Part shown: positions 22,938 through 32,739 of the stretch, one piece after another | Layout of the letters: each line of letters opens with the position of its first letter | How positions within the stretch are numbered: the stretch's first letter is position 1 | Assembly (NCBI RefSeq): GCF_023556335.1 | Contig: NZ_JAIKTS010000001.1 | Location: 806,001-870,000, forward strand | From: Stenotrophomonas mori | GTDB lineage: Bacteria > Pseudomonadota > Gammaproteobacteria > Xanthomonadales > Xanthomonadaceae | Length of the DNA: 64,000 nucleotides | Reading direction: 5' to 3' | Program-made: the position numbers and the translations under genes | Notes under the pieces: generated by a model | Databases searched by the model: none | Told to the model about the DNA's origin: nothing | The model's input: only the letters and a program-made list of their open reading frames with translations

Positions 22938-25900
22938 ATGGATTTTTCCCGTTTCTTCATCGACCGGCCGATCTTCGCCGCGGTGCTGTCGATCGTGATC
23001 TTCGCCGCCGGCCTGATCGCGATCCCGATCCTGCCGATCGGCGAATACCCGGACGTCGTGCCGCCCTCGGTGGTGGTGCGCACGGTGTACCCGGGCGCCA
23101 ACCCCAAGGTCATCGCCGAGACCGTCGCCACGCCGCTGGAAGAGGCGATCAACGGCGTCGAGGGCATGATGTACCTCAAGTCGGTGGCCGGTTCCGACGG
23201 CGTGCTGCAGATGACCGTGACCTTCCGCCCCGGCACCGACCCGGATGCGGCCGCGGTCAAGGTGCAGAACCGCGTGGCGCAGGCGCAGGCGCGCCTGCCC
23301 GAGGACGTGCGCCGCCAGGGCGTGACCACCCAGAAGCAGTCGCCGACCTTCCTGATGGTGGTGCACCTGACGTCGCCGCAGGGCAGCTACGACACCCTGT
23401 ACCTGCGCAACTACGCCCGCCTGCACGTCAAGGACGCGCTGGCGCGCATCCCCGGAGTGGGCGAGGCGCAGGTCTTCGGTGGCGGCGACTACGCCATGCG
23501 CGCCTGGCTGGACCCGGACAAGGTCGCTTCGCGCGGCCTGACCGCCGGTGACGTGGTGCGCGCCATGCGCGAGCAGAACGTGCAGGTGTCGGCCGGCCAG
23601 CTCGGTGCCGAGCCGCTCCCGGACAGCCGCTTCCTGACCCTGATCAACGCCCGCGGACGCCTGCAGACCGAGCAGGAGTTCGGCGACATCGTGCTCAAGA
23701 GCGGCGATGACGGCGAGATCGTGCGCCTGGCCGACGTCGCCCGCCTGGAGCTGGGCGCGGGCGACTACACCCTGCGTTCGCAGCTGGACGGCAAGAACGC
23801 GGTCGGCATCGGCATCTTCCAGGCGCCGGGCGCGAACGCGCTGGAGATCCGCGATGCCGTGATCGGCACCCTGGACGGGATGCAGGCCGGGTTCCCGCCG
23901 GACGTGAAATACGAGGCGGTGTACGACACCACGATCTTCGTGCGCGACTCGATCAAGGCGGTGGTGTCCACCCTGCTGGAAGCCATCGCGCTGGTGGTGC
24001 TGGTGGTGATCCTGTTCCTGCAGACCTGGCGGGCCTCGATCATCCCGCTGATCGCGGTGCCGGTATCGGTGGTGGGCACGTTCGCCGCCCTGTACCTGCT
24101 CGGGTTCTCGATCAACACGCTGAGCCTGTTCGGCCTGGTGCTGTCGATCGGCATCGTGGTCGACGATGCGATCGTGGTCGTGGAAAACGTCGAGCGCAAC
24201 ATCGAGGACGGGCTGTCGCCCACCGCCGCGGCCCACCAGGCCATGCGCGAGGTGTCCGGCCCGATCGTGGCGATCGCGCTGGTGCTGTGCGCGGTGTTCG
24301 TGCCGATGGCGTTCCTGTCCGGCGTCACCGGCCAGTTCTACAAGCAGTTCGCGGTCACCATCGCCATTTCCACGGTGATCTCGGCGATCAATTCGCTGAC
24401 CCTGTCGCCGGCCCTGGCCGCACGCCTGCTCAAGGCCCACGGCGCGCCGAAGGACGCCCCGAGCCGCCTGATCGAGCGCCTGTTCGGCTGGGTGTTCCGG
24501 CCGTTCAACCGTTTCTTCAAGTCCAGTTCGGAGACGTACGAACGCAGCGTGGCGCGCATCCTCGGCCGGCGCGGCGCGGTGTTCGTGGTGTACGCGGTCC
24601 TGCTGGTCGCGACCGGCGTGGTCTTCCGGCTGGTGCCGCCGGGCTTCATCCCGACCCAGGACAAGCTGTACCTGATCGCCGGCGTGAAGCTGCCCGAAGG
24701 CGCCTCGATCGCCCGTACCGACGCGCTGCTGCGCAAGGTCGCCGAGATCGCCCGGGAGACCGACGGCGTGGCGCATACGATCTCGTTCCCCGGATTGAAC
24801 GCCCTGCAGTTCACCAACACCCCCAACACCGGCGTGGCCTTCATCCCGCTCAAGCCGTTCAACGAGCGCCATGGCCGCAGCGCGGCGCAGATCAATGCCG
24901 AGATCAACCAGAAGATCGCCGGCCTGCAGGAAGGTTTCGCGTTCGCGATGATGCCGCCGCCGATCCTCGGGCTGGGCAACGGCAACGGCTACCAGCTGTT
25001 CATCGAGGACCGCGGCAACCTCGGCTACGGCGCCCTGCAGGAGGCCGTGCAGGCGATGCAGGGCACGGTCGCGCAGACCCCGGGCATGGCCTTCCCGATC
25101 AGCAGCTACCAGGCCAACGTGCCGCAGCTGGACGCGGAGGTGGACCGGGTCAAGGCCAAGGCGCAGGGCGTGCAGCTGACCGAGCTGTTCGACACCCTGC
25201 AGACCTACCTGGGCTCGGCCTACGTCAACGACTTCAACCAGTTCGGGCGCACCTGGCAGGTGATCGCCCAGGCCGACGGCCCGTTCCGCGACAACGTCGA
25301 GGACATCGCCCGGCTGCGCACCCGCAACGACCGCGGCGAGATGGTGCCGATCGGCTCGATGGTGACCCTCAAGGAGAGCTACGGCCCCGACCCGGTGCTG
25401 CGCTTCAACGGCTATCCGGCGGCCGACCTGGCCGGCGAGGCCGATCCGCGCGTGCTGTCCTCGGCCGAGGCGATGACCCGGCTGACCGAGATCGCGGACA
25501 AGGTGCTGCCGGTGGGCATGGCCACCGAATGGACCGACCTGAGCTACCAGCAGGCCACCCAGGGCAAGGCCGCCCTGGTGGTGTTCCCGGTGGCGATCCT
25601 GCTGGCCTTCCTGGTGCTGGCGGCGCTGTATGAAAGCTGGACGCTGCCGCTGGCGGTGATCCTGATCGTGCCGATGACCCTGTTGTCCGCGCTGTTCGGG
25701 GTGTGGGTGACCGGTGGCGACAACAACGTGTTCGTGCAGGTCGGCCTGGTGGTGCTGATGGGCCTGGCCTGCAAGAACGCGATCCTGATCGTGGAGTTCG
25801 CCCGCGAGCTGGAGATCGGCGGCATGGGCATCGTCGATGCCGCCCTGGAAGCCTGCCGCCTGCGCCTGCGCCCGATCGTGATGACCTCCATCGCCTTCAT

Positions 25901-26108
25901 CGCCGGCACCGTGCCGCTGGTGCTGTCGCACGGCGCCGGCGCCGAAGTGCGCTCGGTCACCGGCATCACGGTGTTCGCCGGCATGCTGGGCGTCACCCTG
26001 TTCGGGCTGTTCCTGACCCCGGTGTTCTATGTCGCGCTGCGCACCCTCGTCGCCCGCAACGGCGGCGGCCGGCTGGTACGACACGGCGAGCCGACCCTTC
26101 ATCCTTGA
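22938..26108 (+). CDS. RND multidrug efflux pump, MexF/BpeF-like
   Basis: A 1056-residue inner-membrane HAE1-type RND transporter that expels drugs by proton exchange. It starts MDFSRFFIDRPIFAAVLS like MexF-type pumps. Transmembrane helix 4 carries the proton-relay aspartates in LVLSIGIVVDDAIVVVENVERN. Further family blocks are PGANPKVIAETVATPLEEAINGV near the N terminus, GFIPTQDKLYLIAGVKLPEGAS at the start of the second half, and GLACKNAILIVEFARELE with RLRPIVMTSIAFIAGTVPLVLSHGAGAE at the C-terminal end. It is complete, with the internal duplication of 12 helices and two large periplasmic loops. Exact substrates cannot be read from sequence; MexF relatives handle chloramphenicol, quinolones and trimethoprim. 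Confidence 0.96.
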   Translation: MDFSRFFIDRPIFAAVLSIVIFAAGLIAIPILPIGEYPDVVPPSVVVRTVYPGANPKVIAETVATPLEEAINGVEGMMYLKSVAGSDGVLQMTVTFRPGTDPDAAAVKVQNRVAQAQARLPEDVRRQGVTTQKQSPTFLMVVHLTSPQGSYDTLYLRNYARLHVKDALARIPGVGEAQVFGGGDYAMRAWLDPDKVASRGLTAGDVVRAMREQNVQVSAGQLGAEPLPDSRFLTLINARGRLQTEQEFGDIVLKSGDDGEIVRLADVARLELGAGDYTLRSQLDGKNAVGIGIFQAPGANALEIRDAVIGTLDGMQAGFPPDVKYEAVYDTTIFVRDSIKAVVSTLLEAIALVVLVVILFLQTWRASIIPLIAVPVSVVGTFAALYLLGFSINTLSLFGLVLSIGIVVDDAIVVVENVERNIEDGLSPTAAAHQAMREVSGPIVAIALVLCAVFVPMAFLSGVTGQFYKQFAVTIAISTVISAINSLTLSPALAARLLKAHGAPKDAPSRLIERLFGWVFRPFNRFFKSSSETYERSVARILGRRGAVFVVYAVLLVATGVVFRLVPPGFIPTQDKLYLIAGVKLPEGASIARTDALLRKVAEIARETDGVAHTISFPGLNALQFTNTPNTGVAFIPLKPFNERHGRSAAQINAEINQKIAGLQEGFAFAMMPPPILGLGNGNGYQLFIEDRGNLGYGALQEAVQAMQGTVAQTPGMAFPISSYQANVPQLDAEVDRVKAKAQGVQLTELFDTLQTYLGSAYVNDFNQFGRTWQVIAQADGPFRDNVEDIARLRTRNDRGEMVPIGSMVTLKESYGPDPVLRFNGYPAADLAGEADPRVLSSAEAMTRLTEIADKVLPVGMATEWTDLSYQQATQGKAALVVFPVAILLAFLVLAALYESWTLPLAVILIVPMTLLSALFGVWVTGGDNNVFVQVGLVVLMGLACKNAILIVEFARELEIGGMGIVDAALEACRLRLRPIVMTSIAFIAGTVPLVLSHGAGAEVRSVTGITVFAGMLGVTLFGLFLTPVFYVALRTLVARNGGGRLVRHGEPTLHP

Positions 26109-26125
26109 CCTGCGAGGCATGCCGC

Positions 26126-27589
26126 ATGAATTCCCGTACTGACGACAAGCGCGCCCTGGCGGCGCGCGGGCTGGCCGCGGCCGCGGCCAGCCTGCTGCTG
26201 GCCGGTTGCATCACCGTGGGGCCGGACTACCAGGCCCCGGCACCGGCACCGGTGGTGCTGCAGGCTGCGGCCGCTCCGGTGTACAGCCCGCAATCGCCGG
26301 TGGCCAGCTGGTGGGCGCAGTTCGATGATCCGGTGCTCGAACAACTGGTGCACGCGGCGCTGTCGGACAACCTCGACCTGAAAAGCGCACTGGCGCGCGT
26401 GCGGGAGGCGCGGGCGGTGTTCGTCGAGCGCCGCCTGGACCAGGCCCCGCATGTCACCGCGGCCGGCAGCCGGGAACGGCGCACCGGCCCGGAGCCCGTA
26501 CCGGACGGCACCCGCATCTCCCGCCAGACCTACCAGCTCGGCTTCGACGCCGCCTGGGAGCTGGACCTGTTCGGCCGCCAGCGGCGTGCCGCGGAAGCGG
26601 CACACGCCGACCTGGAGGCCGAATGGGCCAGCCTGATCGACGCGCAGGTGCTGGTGGCCGCCGAAGTGGCGCGCAACTACTTCGAACTGCGCGGCGCGCA
26701 GAAGCGCCTGGCGGTCGCCGAGCGCACCCTCCACAACCTGCGCGACACCCAGCGCCTGACCGAGACCCGCTGGACGCTGGGTGCCGGCAGCGAGCAGGAC
26801 GTGCAGAGCAGCCGCGCGCGCCTGAAGGCGATCGAGGCCGACCTCCCGCAGCTGGACATGGCCCAGGTCTCCAGCCGGCACCGCCTGGCGGTGCTGCTCG
26901 GACAGCGCCCGGGCACGCTGGACGAACTGCTGCAGCCGCGCCCGCTGGCCGCGTTCGCCAAGGCCTTGCCGATCGGCGATACCCGCGACCTGCTGCGCCG
27001 CCGTGCCGACGTGCGCGCGGCCGAGCGGCGCCTGGCCGCGGCCACCGCGCGGGTCGGCGTGGCCACGGCCGAACTGTTCCCGCGGCTGACCTTGACCGGC
27101 TTCGTCGGTTTTCTCGGCGGCGACGCCAACGGCCTGGTCAACGGCGGCAACAAGGCCTGGGCGTTGACACCCTCGCTGAGCTGGGCGGCATTCGATTACG
27201 GCAGCGTGCGTGCGCGCCTACGCGCCCGCCATGCACAGGCCGACGGCGTGGCGGCCGAGTACGAAAAGACCGTGCTGCTGGCGCTGGAGGACGCCGAGAA
27301 CGCCCTGGCGCGCTATGCCCGGCAGCAGGCTCGGCTGCTGGCACTGGCCGGACAGGCACAGGCCGCGCAGCGCGCCGAAACGCTCGCGGGTATCCGCTAT
27401 CGGGAAGGCGCATCGGATTTCCTGGCGCTGCTGGACGCACAGCGCACCCAACTGGCCGCCGACGATGCACTGGCGCTGGGCGAGGCCGAACTCAATGTCG
27501 CGGTGGTGGCCGTCTACAAGGCCCTGGGCGGCTGGGGACAGGCGCCGGCGGCCCCCTCGGTCGCGGCAGCCGATGCCCCTGAACCGTAG
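26126..27589 (+). CDS. RND efflux outer-membrane channel lipoprotein (OprN/NodT family)
   Basis: A 487-residue outer-membrane factor of the TolC/OprM type. Its N-terminal signal has lipobox LLLAGC, and the mature protein starts CITVGPDYQAPAPAP, the classic NodT-family pattern. Two repeats of long helices follow: LVHAALSDNLDLKSALARVREARAV and SYQLGFDAAWELDLFGRQRRAAEAA-like blocks in the first half, RRRADVRAAERRLAAATARVGVATAELFPRLTLTG in the second, and LSWAAFDYGSVRARLRARHAQ. It begins 17 bp after the pump gene. The stop codon TAG (27587-27589) is formed by the GTAG head of the first downstream REP element, so the C-terminal end may have been set by that repeat. Confidence 0.94.
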   Translation: MNSRTDDKRALAARGLAAAAASLLLAGCITVGPDYQAPAPAPVVLQAAAAPVYSPQSPVASWWAQFDDPVLEQLVHAALSDNLDLKSALARVREARAVFVERRLDQAPHVTAAGSRERRTGPEPVPDGTRISRQTYQLGFDAAWELDLFGRQRRAAEAAHADLEAEWASLIDAQVLVAAEVARNYFELRGAQKRLAVAERTLHNLRDTQRLTETRWTLGAGSEQDVQSSRARLKAIEADLPQLDMAQVSSRHRLAVLLGQRPGTLDELLQPRPLAAFAKALPIGDTRDLLRRRADVRAAERRLAAATARVGVATAELFPRLTLTGFVGFLGGDANGLVNGGNKAWALTPSLSWAAFDYGSVRARLRARHAQADGVAAEYEKTVLLALEDAENALARYARQQARLLALAGQAQAAQRAETLAGIRYREGASDFLALLDAQRTQLAADDALALGEAELNVAVVAVYKALGGWGQAPAAPSVAAADAPEP

Positions 27590-28152
27590 AGCACCGCGCT
27601 GGCGTCATCCCGGCAAGGCCCTGCCGGGCGGGGCCCGGCGCTACACCGTCCCCGCCGCGGCCTGTGCCACGGTAGAGCGGGGCCACGCCCCGCTGGCGCC
27701 TGCCCGGGAAGGCCCGCCGGGCAGGGCCCGGCGCTACGCCCCCACCGCGGCCTGCACCACGGTAGAGCGGGGCCACGTCCCGCTGGCACCTGCCCGGCAA
27801 GGCCTCGCCGGGCGAGGCCCGGCGCTACGCCCCCCCCCCGCCGCGGCCTGCACCACGGTAGAGCGGGGCCACGCCCCGCTGGCGCCTGCCCGGGAAGGCC
27901 CGCCGGGCGGGGCCCGGCGCTACGCCCCTGCTGCGGCCTGCACCACGGTAGAGCGGGGCCACGCCCCGCTGCCACCTGCCCGGGAAGGCCCCGCCGGGCA
28001 GGGCCCGGCGCTACGCCCCCGCTGCGGCCGGCACCACGGTAGAGCGGGGCCACGCCCCGCTGGCACCTGTCCGGGAAGGCCCGCCGGGCGGGGCCCGGCG
28101 CTACAACCCCCGTCACGGTCTGCACCACCGTAGAGCGGGGCCGTGCCCCGCT
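27586..28152. repeat. REP cluster B: tandem array of GTAG palindromes
   Basis: Fills the gap after the efflux operon. There are six paired units of about 58-67 bp (27586-27644, 27672-27737, 27762-27828, 27858-27923, 27948-28014, 28039-28104) and a final half unit (28130-28152). From the second unit, heads recur every 90-96 bp. Each unit opens with GTAG and the stem AGCGGGGC/GCCCCGCT and closes with an inverted GTAG hairpin (stem CGCCGGGC/GCCCGGCG). The first copy is diverged and overlaps the outer-membrane gene stop. A C10 tract sits in one spacer (27830-27839). No open frame here is a gene. The form is that of SMAG-like REP/BIME arrays. Confidence 0.93.
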
Positions 28153-28170
28153 GGCACGGGCCCGATACGA

Positions 28171-28198
28171 GAAGAGGCGGCCATCCGGCCGCCTCTTC
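28171..28198. terminator. 12-bp hairpin after the REP array
   Basis: Perfect stem GAAGAGGCGGCC (28171-28182) with its complement at 28187-28198 around loop ATCC. It sits between the REP array and the end of the minus-strand aminotransferase gene, which stops at 28228. It probably terminates the aminotransferase transcript and any read-through from the efflux operon. There is no T run. Confidence 0.7.
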
Positions 28199-28227
28199 GA
28201 TTCACCGTTCCCGCAGGACGCGCGGGA

Positions 28228-29724
28228 TCAGCTGGCAGCGGCCTGGGTGCGGCGCGGGCCTTCGAGCAGGGCGCGGCCGACCATCTCCACCAGCAAGTCC
28301 AGCTCGGCCTCGTCCATGCCGAAGTGCGGGGTGAAGCGCAGCGAGTTCTCGCCGCCATGGATGACGTTGACGCCGTGCATGCGCAGCCATTCCTCGGTGG
28401 AGTCGCTGCCGTAGCACTTGAACTGCGGGGCAAGCTCGCAGGAGAACAGCAGGCCGGTTCCCTGGACCTTGGTGATCAGGCCGCCGAGCTTGTCCTTGAG
28501 CGCTTCGAGCTTCTGCACCGCCTGCTCGCCGCGCACGCGGATGTTCTCGCGCACGGCCGGCGTCAGCCGGGCGAGGGTGGCGCTGGCCACGTCCAGGGCA
28601 CGCGGGTTGGTGGTCATGGTGTTGCCGTACACGCCCTTGCGGTAGAGCTGGGCGGCGTGTTCGGTGACCGCCAGGACCGACAGCGGGAACTGCGCGCCGT
28701 TCAGGGCCTTGGAGTAGGTCTCCATGTCCGGGGCGTCCAGGGTCTCGTAACCCGGGTAGTCGACGAACGACACGGTGCCGTGGGCACGCAGCGCGGCCTG
28801 GATGGAGTCGATCAGCAGCAGACTGCCGTGGGCGCGGGTGAGCTCGCGCGCCAGCTTGTAGAAGCTGGCCGGGACCGCACGGCCGGGGTCGCCTTCGCCC
28901 ATGACCGGCTCCAGGAACACCGCCTCGATGAACCAGTTGTTGGCCTTGGCGTCGTCGAACACCTTGCGCAGCGCATCCTCGTCGTACGGCGGGATCGCGA
29001 TGACGCTGTCCTCGCCGCGGTAGCTGGCCAGGTAGCGGTCATAGGCCTTGCGGGTGGAGTCGGAATACAGCGCCGGGCGGTCGGTGCGGCCGTGGAAGCT
29101 GCCCTTGATGACCACGCGCTTGACGGTGGCTCCGGCATGCGGTGCGCCCGGGTCGGTCTGCAGGCGGGCGTTGATGTCGGCGATGCGGGCGGCCAGGCCG
29201 ACCGCTTCCGAGCCGGAGTTCAGGCACATGAAGTGCGAGAACGGGCAGCCGCCGCGGGTGTGGCCGATCTCCTGGCGCAGCGCCCGCACGAAGCGGCGCT
29301 GGGACAGGCTCGGGGTCATGATGTTGGCCATCACCTGCGGCTTGCCGGCCGCGGCCAGCACGTCGGCGGGGGTGTGGCCGAAGCCGAGCATGCCGTAGCC
29401 GCCGGCGTCGTACAGCACCGCGCCCTTGAGCGAGACCACCCACGGGCCGCTGGCGGCCAGGGCGATGTAGGGAACGACCGCGTCGTCGGCATAGAAGTTG
29501 ACGAAGCCGGCCTGCATCGCGTCGATCTGGTCCTTCTCGTCCAGGTCCAGCAGGTCGGCGGCCTCGTCCTTGATGCGGGCGTATTCGCCGGCCGCGGCGG
29601 CGATGGCCGCGGACAGGTCGGGATGGGCGGCGGCCAGGCGTTCGACGACGGCATCGTCCAGCCCCGTGGTGAGGCGGGTGCCGGCGTGCGCGCGAAGCGC
29701 GGCAAGAGGGCCGAGTACAGTCAT
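28228..29724 (-). CDS. Class-III PLP-dependent aminotransferase
   Basis: A 498-residue fold-type I class-III aminotransferase. It shows SGPWVVSLKGAVLYDAGGYGMLGFGH, CLNSGSEAVGLAARIADINAR (PLP phosphate binding), VIKGSFHGRTDRPALYSDS, IEAVFLEPVMGEG, and the PLP lysine in METYSKALNGAQFPLSVLA. Where class-III enzymes usually have D-E-V-Q-T-G, this one reads LLIDSIQAALRAHG, an unusual substitution. The N-terminal 60 residues are an added helical region. ATG 29724 (MTVLGPLAAL) fits the GGAG site 6 bp upstream better than ATG 29730. It is divergent from an Lrp-type regulator, suggesting amino-acid-responsive control; the substrate cannot be assigned. Confidence 0.88.
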   Translation of the reverse strand: MTVLGPLAALRAHAGTRLTTGLDDAVVERLAAAHPDLSAAIAAAAGEYARIKDEAADLLDLDEKDQIDAMQAGFVNFYADDAVVPYIALAASGPWVVSLKGAVLYDAGGYGMLGFGHTPADVLAAAGKPQVMANIMTPSLSQRRFVRALRQEIGHTRGGCPFSHFMCLNSGSEAVGLAARIADINARLQTDPGAPHAGATVKRVVIKGSFHGRTDRPALYSDSTRKAYDRYLASYRGEDSVIAIPPYDEDALRKVFDDAKANNWFIEAVFLEPVMGEGDPGRAVPASFYKLARELTRAHGSLLLIDSIQAALRAHGTVSFVDYPGYETLDAPDMETYSKALNGAQFPLSVLAVTEHAAQLYRKGVYGNTMTTNPRALDVASATLARLTPAVRENIRVRGEQAVQKLEALKDKLGGLITKVQGTGLLFSCELAPQFKCYGSDSTEEWLRMHGVNVIHGGENSLRFTPHFGMDEAELDLLVEMVGRALLEGPRRTQAAAS

Positions 29725-29770
29725 GCTCATCTCCAGGAAAAAGTAGCGTCCTGACATTATCTGGAGATTA

Positions 29771-29828
29771 TTGGCATATTGCAGCTGCCAATCAGGCGAA
29801 ATTCAGGGTAATTTCGTCGAATCGACGA
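29771..29828. promoter_or_regulatory. Operator-like inverted repeats between aminotransferase and Lrp genes
   Basis: Two inverted repeats sit in the AT-richer divergent region. The first is TTGGCA (29771-29776) with TGCCAA (29786-29791), enclosing the palindrome GCAGCTGC. The second is a perfect TCGTCGA-A-TCGACGA at 29814-29828, ending 15 bp before the Lrp GTG start. A direct repeat ATTAT(N6)ATTAT lies near 29757-29772. These are good candidates for Lrp-family binding and autoregulation. Confidence 0.5.
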
Positions 29829-29842
29829 CACCGGAGCCCGAT

Positions 29843-30274
29843 GTGAAGATTTCCCCGGCCGATGAGCGGCTGCTCTCCGTGCTGCGCGAGGATGCGCGCG
29901 CTTCCACCGCGCAGATCGCGCGCCGGCTGGGCCTGTCGCGCACCACCGTGCAGAGCCGCATCGACCGGCTGGAGCAGCAGGGCGTTATCGCCGGCTACAC
30001 GGTGCGCACCCATGAGGACTACGAGCAGGGGCAGGTGCGCGCGCATGTCTCGATCACCGTGCTGCCGCGCAAGATGCCGGTGGTGGTTAAGGCCCTGCGC
30101 GACCTCCCGGAGGTGCGCACCCTGCATTCGGTCAGTGGCGCGCACGACCTGATCGCGATGGTGGTGGTCGGCGGGGTGGGGGAGATGGACGTGGTCACCG
30201 ACGCCATCGGCACCATCGACGGGGTCGAGCGCACCACCAGCGCGATCATCCTGTCGACCAAGTTCGAGCGCTGA
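29843..30274 (+). CDS. Lrp/AsnC-family transcriptional regulator
   Basis: A 143-residue feast/famine regulator. An N-terminal helix-turn-helix (SPADERLLSVLREDARASTAQIARRLGLSRTTVQSRIDRLEQQGVIAGYTV, about residues 4-54) is followed by the RAM ligand-binding domain (VRAHVSITVLPRKMPVVVKAL, PEVRTLHSVSGAHDLIAMVV, DAIGTIDGVERTTSAIILST). GTG 29843 is chosen: it has GGAG at 7-bp spacing and gives the normal length. A TTG at 29771 would add 24 unconserved residues and overlap the operator-like repeats. It is divergent from the aminotransferase gene, its probable target. Confidence 0.92.
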   Translation: MKISPADERLLSVLREDARASTAQIARRLGLSRTTVQSRIDRLEQQGVIAGYTVRTHEDYEQGQVRAHVSITVLPRKMPVVVKALRDLPEVRTLHSVSGAHDLIAMVVVGGVGEMDVVTDAIGTIDGVERTTSAIILSTKFER

Positions 30275-30392
30275 GCAGGCAGGGCGGCCGCTGCGCGGCG
30301 TGGCAGCGCCCTGCACGGCACCGGCGGATGACCGCTGCCGGGGTATCCCCGGCCTGTCGGCCGGCCGCCCGCAGCCGGCGCGTGCACGGCCC

Positions 30393-30398
30393 TACAAT
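30393..30398 (+). promoter_or_regulatory. TACAAT -10-like hexamer for queA
   Basis: TACAAT stands out in a GC-rich stretch 30 bp before the queA start. No convincing -35 is visible at the usual spacing. Transcription would begin near 30405, leaving a leader of about 23 bases. Confidence 0.45.
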
Positions 30399-30427
30399 GG
30401 GCGGCTCGCCCGTTGGATGCAGCGACG

Positions 30428-31480
30428 TTGAAGAAGTCCGATTTCCACTATGACCTGCCCGAGGAGCTGATCGCCCAGGCGCCCCTGGCCGAGCGCTCGG
30501 CCAGCCGGCTGCTGGTGGTGCCGCCGGCGCCGGCGGCCTGCGCGGACCACCATGTCCGCGACCTGCCCGAACTCCTGCAGCCCGGCGACCTGCTGGTGTT
30601 CAACGACACCCGGGTGATCCCGGCGCGGCTGTTCGGGCAGAAGGCCACCGGCGGGCGGGTCGAGATCCTGATCGAGCGCCTGCTCGGCGGCCAGCAGGCC
30701 CGCGCCCAGGTCGGTGCCAGCAAGTCGCCCCGGCCCGGCAGCCGCATCCGGCTCGACGCCGGCGGCGAGGCCGAGGTGCTCGGCCGCGACGGCGAGTTCT
30801 ACGTGCTGCGCTTCGACCTCCCCGAGCCGCTGGAGTCGTGGCTGGTCCATGAGGGCCGGCTGCCGTTGCCGCCGTACATCCACCGCGAGCCCGGCCTGGA
30901 CGACCACGAGCGCTACCAGACGGTGTTCGCCCGCGAGGTCGGGGCGGTCGCGGCTCCGACCGCCGGCCTGCATTTCGACGACCCGCTGCTGGCGCGGCTG
31001 CGCGCGCGTGGCGTGCAGTTCGGCCACATCACCCTGCACGTGGGGGCGGGCACCTTCCAGCCGGTGCGGGTGGACGACCTGTCCCGGCACGTGATGCACC
31101 GCGAATGGCTCAATGTCGGCGCCGAGCTGGTGCAGCAGGTGCGCCGCACCCGGGCGGCCGGCGGCCGCGTGATCGGGATCGGCACCACCGTGGTGCGCGC
31201 CCTGGAAAGCGCCTGGCGCACGAGCGATGCGGTGCCCGGGGGCGAACTGCATCCGTTCGCCGGCGAGACCCAGATCTTCATCACCCCGGGCTACCGCATC
31301 CGCAGCGTGGATGCGATGGTCACCAACTTCCACCTGCCGGAAAGCACCCTGCTGATGATGATCTCGGCCTTCGCCGGCAAGGAGCGGGTCTTCCAGGCCT
31401 ACGCCCACGCCATCGCCGCGCGCTACCGCTTCTTCAGCTACGGCGATGCGATGCTGCTGTTCCCGCAGCCCGGCGCCTGA
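30428..31480 (+). CDS. queA: tRNA preQ1(34) S-adenosylmethionine ribosyltransferase-isomerase QueA
   Basis: Cytoplasmic enzyme that transfers ribose from SAM to preQ1 at tRNA position 34, making epoxyqueuosine; 350 residues. It begins (M)KKSDFHYDLPEELIAQAPLAERSASRLL, the near-invariant QueA N terminus, from a TTG start at 30428. An alternative TTG at 30413 adds five residues. Other family blocks are LLQPGDLLVFNDTRVIPARLFG, RLPLPPYIHRE, RYQTVFAREVGAVAAPTAGLHF, HVGAGTFQPV and TNFHLPESTLLMMISAFAG. It lies 66 bp before tgt, whose product acts in the preceding pathway step. Confidence 0.97.
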   Translation: MKKSDFHYDLPEELIAQAPLAERSASRLLVVPPAPAACADHHVRDLPELLQPGDLLVFNDTRVIPARLFGQKATGGRVEILIERLLGGQQARAQVGASKSPRPGSRIRLDAGGEAEVLGRDGEFYVLRFDLPEPLESWLVHEGRLPLPPYIHREPGLDDHERYQTVFAREVGAVAAPTAGLHFDDPLLARLRARGVQFGHITLHVGAGTFQPVRVDDLSRHVMHREWLNVGAELVQQVRRTRAAGGRVIGIGTTVVRALESAWRTSDAVPGGELHPFAGETQIFITPGYRIRSVDAMVTNFHLPESTLLMMISAFAGKERVFQAYAHAIAARYRFFSYGDAMLLFPQPGA

Positions 31481-32677
<1,197 letters not shown>

Positions 32678-32739
32678 GGCCGCGAGGCGGGGAGCGTCGG
32701 CGCGGGGCACGCGCGGACCGCCCGCCGCGCCGCCGCGGC

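Noticed and set aside
21498-26120. A 1540-codon open frame on the minus strand opposite the efflux operon
   Set aside because: It is a mirror of GC-rich codon use in the adaptor and RND pump genes: rich in His, Gln, Arg and Gly, with no domain, while the plus strand encodes two complete conserved proteins over the same bases.
27830-27839. C10 homopolymer as a phase-variation tract
   Set aside because: It lies in a spacer of the REP array, outside any gene or promoter, so slippage would have no obvious effect.
27586-28152. Regularly spaced repeats resembling a CRISPR array
   Set aside because: The repeated parts are palindromic GTAG hairpins that also alternate in orientation, spacers are nearly identical to one another, and no cas gene is near. 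This is a REP/BIME array.
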